Of a stretch of 64,000 nt of DNA, positions 60,422-64,000 are shown one piece after another; the stretch's first letter is position 1; each line of letters begins with the position of its first letter. Source of the stretch: Medakamo hakoo (taxonomy: Eukaryota > Chlorophyta > Trebouxiophyceae > Coccomyxaceae); NCBI GenBank assembly GCA_026636295.1, contig CP089450.1:1054001-1118000 (forward strand), written 5' to 3'. Under the pieces are notes generated by a model. That model saw only the letters and a program-made list of their open reading frames with translations, did no database searches and was not told where the DNA came from. The translations under genes were made by a program, and so were the position numbers.

Positions 60422-60780
60422 AGGCATGAGAGAGAGAGAGGCGGGGAGTGAGGGGGAGTCTGTTTTTCTGTGATCAGGTTAAATGAGACAGTATTGGACA
60501 CTTGCACACACGGCCAGGCGTGGCCTGGCTGGCCGTGCGCGGGCGGTGGTGGTCGCGTGTGTGAAAGCAGGGGGCCGGTGGAGGAGGTGGGGGTGGGGTG
60601 GGGTGGGCGGTCGGAGAGAGGGCGTGCACGCACTTCACTGCTGTCTCTCTCTTGTTGAGCGCTGAGCGCATGCACGGCCCGCCGCGGCCCCCTGCTCCCG
60701 ACGCGCCTCTTGTCTTGTCGGTCTAGTGGCAGCACACATATCCGGGCTTGCGTGCTGCGCGAGTTTCATTCCATTCCACC
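60422..60780. other. Intergenic between formin and the carrier gene
   Basis: 359 bp. It contains an AG repeat just after the formin stop, the hairpin at 60509-60537, GGTGGG-rich sequence around 60590-60610 and the carrier promoter. No TATA box or RNA gene recognisable. Confidence 0.5.
60509..60537 (+). terminator. GC-rich hairpin downstream of formin
   Basis: Arms CACGGCCAG (60509-60517) and CTGGCCGTG (60529-60537) are perfectly complementary around an 11-nt loop that can itself pair (CCAGG with CCTGG). It lies 88 nt after the formin stop; a role in 3'-end formation is speculation. Confidence 0.3.
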
Positions 60781-62985
60781 ATGTTCCTCATGGACGGCCC
60801 GGCCCGGCACCCAAGTGCGCCTCGCGGACCGATGGTGCCCTCCGCCGCCGACAGTTCCGCGCCCACGACGAGCTCACCCCCATCGCCGTCCCGCCACGCA
60901 GCCGTCGGCTTCTACCTGAAGCACTGCGTGCCGCGCCATCCCTTTTTCGCGTCGGCCAGCCCGTCGCCGTGGGGCGGGTGGCGTAAAAAAAAGGGAGACG
61001 GAGGGGAGCACGCGCGCGACGCCGACCTGGCCGCGAGGGATGGAGCCGCGGGTGGTGCAGCACCCGCTGCTGCCCCACCCCCTCCTCCTCCATCCTCGCC
61101 GTCATCCTCCTGGCGCCTGCCGTCCCTGGGCGAGTGGAAGGCGGGCGCCAAATGGCCGTCCGTCCTCATCCCGCTGCCATCGCTCGGCGGCGGCAACAGC
61201 GGCGGCACGGCCGCCGCCCCACCGCCCGCCCGCCGCGCCACGCTCGTCTCCGTGTCGGACTTCTTCGAGGGCGCGCGCGCGACCGCCCGGTCCGTGTTTG
61301 ACGAACTGGACGCCGACGGCGACGGCGTGGCGACGGAAGCCGACGTCCGGCGGGCCCTGAAAGCCCGCGGCCTGCCCCAGGCCTACGCGGCCCGGCTCAT
61401 CAGGGACGCCCGCGGCCCGGGCAAGTGGTGGTCCGCGTCCATGACCTGGCCCGACTTTGCCCGGCTGATGCAGGCGCGCGAGCCGGGCGTCCTCCGCTCC
61501 TTCACCGACCTGGGCGTCAACGCCGCCGGCCGCCTGGACGCGGCCGCCATCCGGGCCGCCCTGGCCCGGTGCGGCGTCGCGCCCGACCTGTCGGCCGACG
61601 CGGCGCGGTCGATGCTCCGCGTCCTGGGCGCGGACGAGGACGGCGCGGCCTCGTACCGCCACTGGCGCGCGTTTGTGAGCTTGCTGCCGCCGCCGAGCGA
61701 GGAGGACGACTGCGGGCCGGGCGGCGGCGGCGGGCCCGCCAGCACGCGCCGGGCCCGGGACGCGACCCAGGCGGCGCGGCTGTGGTACGAGTCCGCGGCG
61801 TGCCTGCCCGTGGGCGTGCCCGCCGCCTCGCTGGAAGCCGAGGCCGCGGGCGCGGCGGCTGGGACGGGCGCGGGCGCGTCGGTGGGCGGCGCGCGCCGCG
61901 CGTCCCTCTGGCGCGCGGCCGCGGCCGGCGGCCTGTCGTCCGGCATCACGACCGCCGCCCTCTTCCCCCTGGACTCCCTGAAAACGCGGCTCCAAGTCTC
62001 CGCCCGGTCTGGGGGCGGGCTGGGCGCGGTCGTGCGCGCGGCGCGGGCGGCACCACTCGCGGACGTGTACAGGGGCGTCCTCCCCGCCACGGCCGGCGCG
62101 TTCTTCAGCCACGGCATACGCGCGTCCGCGTACGAGGCCGCGCTCGCGGGCCTGACCGCCCTGGCCGGCTCCGCCGCCGCCGCGGGCAGCCCGGCCGCCG
62201 GCATGGGCGAGCTGCGGCGCCAGGCCCTAGCCTCCGGCGGGGCGTCCATCGTGGGCGTCCTGGCCCGCCTGCCGACGGAGGTGCTGAAGCAGCGGTTGCA
62301 GGTCGGCGCGCACGCGAACGCGCGAGAAGCGCTCTCCGCCACCCTGCGCGAGGGCGGGCCGCGCGCGCTCTTTCGCGGCGGCGTGACCACCATCGCACGA
62401 GAGTTGCCGTTCTACTCCCTGGGCATGGCGGTGTACACGCAGCTCAAGTCTTTGGCCGACGGATCGTCCGCGACGGGCGGGACGCCGACGCGCGAGCTGT
62501 CGGCGCCAGAGCTGTTGGCGCTGGGCGCGGCCGCCGGCGCGCTCTCCTCCTTTTTCACGACGCCCTTTGACGTGATCAAGAGCGTGATCATGACCAGCCC
62601 TCCGTCCGCCAAGCTCACAGCCACGGGCGTGGTGACGTCCATCCTCGCCACCGACGGCGTGCGCGGGCTGTGGCGCGGCGCGCTGCCGCGTGCGGCCTGG
62701 GTGGCGCCGCAGGGCACCATGAGCTTCGCCATCTACGAGATTTTGCGTGGACCGCGCAATGGCGCGGGCAGTGGCGGGCGTGGCGGTGGCGGAGCCGGGA
62801 ACAGCGGAGGGAACGGCGGCGGTGGCGCCGCGAAAAACGGGGGGAGCGGGACCGGTGGTGGTGTGGGCGCCGACCCGGCGGCCGATGAGGGGAAGGAGAC
62901 GGCGGCCCTCCTGCCCGCCACGCCCACCACCGCCACGCCCACCACCGCCACGCACGCTAGGAGACAAGCCGCCCTGCTGGGCTAG
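60781..62985 (+). CDS. EF-hand mitochondrial-carrier-family protein, SAMTL-like (At2g35800 type)
   Basis: Single exon, 734 aa. Residues 1-150 are disordered. An EF-hand-type region (about 160-300) contains ARSVFDELDADGDGVATEAD, a canonical calcium loop, then a degenerate second hand (SFTDLGVNAAGRLDAAAIRA) and SYRHWRAFVSLLPP. The C-terminal ~300 residues have three carrier repeats with signatures FPLDSLKTRLQ (~394), LPTEVLKQRLQ (~495) and TPFDVIKSVIM (~594), and WRGALPRAAWVAPQGTMSFA near the end. The order and wording match the plant SAMTL protein (FFE..R..F..LDRDGDG.., YGHFRNFMVLLP, GVYRGS.PA..G.F.SHG.R), a predicted S-adenosylmethionine-type carrier. Actual substrate is unproven. The first upstream reading-frame extension has no ATG, so this Met is the start. 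Confidence 0.9.
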   Translation: MFLMDGPARHPSAPRGPMVPSAADSSAPTTSSPPSPSRHAAVGFYLKHCVPRHPFFASASPSPWGGWRKKKGDGGEHARDADLAARDGAAGGAAPAAAPPPPPPSSPSSSWRLPSLGEWKAGAKWPSVLIPLPSLGGGNSGGTAAAPPPARRATLVSVSDFFEGARATARSVFDELDADGDGVATEADVRRALKARGLPQAYAARLIRDARGPGKWWSASMTWPDFARLMQAREPGVLRSFTDLGVNAAGRLDAAAIRAALARCGVAPDLSADAARSMLRVLGADEDGAASYRHWRAFVSLLPPPSEEDDCGPGGGGGPASTRRARDATQAARLWYESAACLPVGVPAASLEAEAAGAAAGTGAGASVGGARRASLWRAAAAGGLSSGITTAALFPLDSLKTRLQVSARSGGGLGAVVRAARAAPLADVYRGVLPATAGAFFSHGIRASAYEAALAGLTALAGSAAAAGSPAAGMGELRRQALASGGASIVGVLARLPTEVLKQRLQVGAHANAREALSATLREGGPRALFRGGVTTIARELPFYSLGMAVYTQLKSLADGSSATGGTPTRELSAPELLALGAAAGALSSFFTTPFDVIKSVIMTSPPSAKLTATGVVTSILATDGVRGLWRGALPRAAWVAPQGTMSFAIYEILRGPRNGAGSGGRGGGGAGNSGGNGGGGAAKNGGSGTGGGVGADPAADEGKETAALLPATPTTATPTTATHARRQAALLG

Positions 62986-62997
62986 AGAGAGAGAGAC

Positions 62998-63002
62998 TGT
63001 AA
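62998..63002 (+). terminator. TGTAA, candidate poly(A) signal of the carrier gene
   Basis: TGTAA follows the stop by 12 nt, after an (AG)n tract. It is consistent with the green-algal signal but lies closer to the stop than usual. Confidence 0.3.
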
Positions 63003-63100
63003 AATTGACATTGACGCCTTCTTTTCGTTTTCTTCCGTTCAAAAGCAACAAGCACCCCCGCCCACCCTACGGAACCATCTCACTCTTCTCTTCCCCCGCT

Positions 63101-63440
63101 CTAATCGTTGTGCGTGGCCGTCGGCCGCTGGGGCGTCGACCGCACGCTGCCAGGGCCGGCGGCGGGGCGGGCCGCCATCTCCACGTCGACCGCTGCGGCA
63201 GCACCGCTGGTGACGGCAGCATACGCCTGGCCGCGGCGGCGGCGGAGGGCGGCGGCCGCCGCGACGAGCGACGCGAGCACGGCCGCCGCAGCAAACGCGC
63301 CCCCGTGCGGGCGGGCGCGGTCCGCCACAGACCGGGCGGTGCCGGCCAGTCCAGCGAACGATGAAGGCGGCGGTTTGGTGGGCGTGGCATCTGTCGTGGC
63401 CGCCGCAGTCGTGCGCTCGCTGCCGCCCGTGGGTGTGGTG

Positions 63441-63496
<56 letters not shown>

Positions 63497-64000
63497 TTTC
63501 TCCTCTTCTTCCACCTCTCCGCCCGCTTCCTCCGTCTCCACAGCAATGGCCGGCGGCGTGCCCGCGCCGGCACGGGCCGGCCACCCGGGCGCCTCAAAAG
63601 CCAACCCCGCCGACGGCTCGCACGCGGGTGGGGCCGCAGCCCGGTCGGTGACAGCGGAAAAGGGCAGGGCTTCGGCCGGCGGCAGGTCGGTCGGCCGGGC
63701 CGGCAGCTCGTCGCCCGCGGGCGACGGCGGCGTGGTCGGCGCCGCCTTCCCGTCTTTGCCAGGCTTGGCTTCTTTGACGGCCGGCAAGCCGCCCACGATG
63801 GTGTAAGCCTCGTCCAGCATGGCGCCGGGCGAAAACAGCTCCGCGTCCGTCTTGTCACCGCCCGCGACGAAAGCCAGCAGGCGGCCGAACAGAGCCAAGC
63901 AGTCGCCGCGCTGGTGGGAGGAATCTAAACAGCCCGAGTCGCCGAGGATGCCCAGGCGGCCGGTGCCGACGGCCGTCAAACCTAAGACCGCGTGGCGGCC
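63101..64000 (-). CDS. MBTPS1: Site-1 protease (MBTPS1/S1P) C-terminal part, 5' end outside window
   Basis: Open frame running off the right edge; about 299 residues are visible. S1P is the Golgi subtilase that cleaves membrane-bound transcription-factor precursors. The visible start GTGRLGILGDSGCLDSSHQR, then GDCLALFGRLLAF, matches the conserved post-catalytic block of S1P (GR.AV.GDSNCLDSSH...NC..LL...L.F). A disordered Pro/Glu-rich luminal stalk follows with 17-18 consecutive prolines, then a single membrane helix (GGAFAAAAVLASLVAAAAAL) and a short basic cytosolic tail (RRRRGQAYAAV...). This topology (type I, short tail) fits S1P. The catalytic domain lies outside the window. Poly-proline in the stalk is longer than I know from other S1Ps. 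Confidence 0.85.
63441..63491. repeat. (GGC)n trinucleotide run encoding poly-proline in S1P
   Basis: About 17 GGC units on the plus strand, read as CCG proline codons on the minus strand, in the juxtamembrane stalk of the protease. Confidence 0.9.

Noticed and set aside
55981-60427. 932- and 815-codon open frames on the minus strand opposite formin
   Set aside because: Shadow frames of the Ala/Pro-rich formin; no domains, and the poly-Ala/Pro repeats account for the missing stops.
1-64000. tRNA, rRNA, CRISPR, plasmid origin or transposable element
   Set aside because: I scanned the intergenic gaps and introns for cloverleaf motifs, terminal repeats, transposase or reverse-transcriptase motifs and regularly spaced repeats, and found none.

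Overview
This is a stretch of nuclear DNA from a very GC-rich green-lineage alga. The evidence is eukaryotic gene structure (GT-AG introns of roughly 80-460 bp) combined with gene families typical of Viridiplantae: TGD4, a CBP60-like protein, a GIANT CHLOROPLAST 1/SulA-type epimerase, legumain, SAMTL-type carrier, plant-style GYF protein and a RhoGAP-formin. Extreme GC bias, short intergenic gaps and 5'-clustered introns fit a small prasinophyte-like alga. A Prasinoderma/Chloropicon-type organism is only a guess. I see no transposon, tRNA, rRNA or CRISPR array.

Layout, left to right: the C-terminal end of an importin-9 (+); a plastid-type glutaredoxin (-) divergent from a legumain (+); tubulin cofactor B (-) divergent from a GYF-domain protein (+); a co-directional minus-strand run of RFC3, RPP14 and a triose-phosphate-translocator-family transporter, with only 8 bp between the last two; a two-domain FAD synthase (+) convergent with ZNHIT2 (-); TGD4 (-) divergent from the RNA polymerase II largest subunit RPB1 (+); TAF2 (-) divergent from tRNA methyltransferase TRM1 (+); a coiled-coil protein (-) and a secreted M20 dipeptidase (-); a small protein (+); a branched-chain aminotransferase (-); a GC1/SulA epimerase (-) with two alternative last exons; a patatin lipase (+); a small unknown (-); a CBP60-like protein (-) divergent from a 3-hydroxyacyl-CoA dehydratase (+); an organellar HSP20 (-) divergent from FANCL (+); a tandem pair of F-box genes (-); a RhoGAP-formin (+); an EF-hand mitochondrial-type carrier (+); and the C-terminal end of a site-1 protease (-).

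The genes do not form one pathway. They are housekeeping functions: transcription (RPB1, TAF2), RNA processing (TRM1, RPP14), DNA replication and repair (RFC3, FANCL), cofactor and amino-acid metabolism (FAD synthase, BCAT), lipids (TGD4, HACD, patatin), plastid biology (GC1, TGD4) and cytoskeleton (TBCB, formin). They are mostly arranged as divergent or convergent pairs.

Points that stand out: RPB1 has lost nearly all ligands of both zinc sites in its clamp and carries a highly degenerate CTD; the GC1 gene has a duplicated, phase-compatible terminal exon; an 81-bp tandem duplication covers the overlapping 3' ends of two convergent genes; perfect palindromes sit at nearly equal distances upstream of two stress-type genes; and introns crowd the first codons of almost every gene.

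Exon boundaries were worked out by hand from GT/AG sites, phase and family alignment recalled from memory. They should be accurate to within a base or two, but no transcript data were available.
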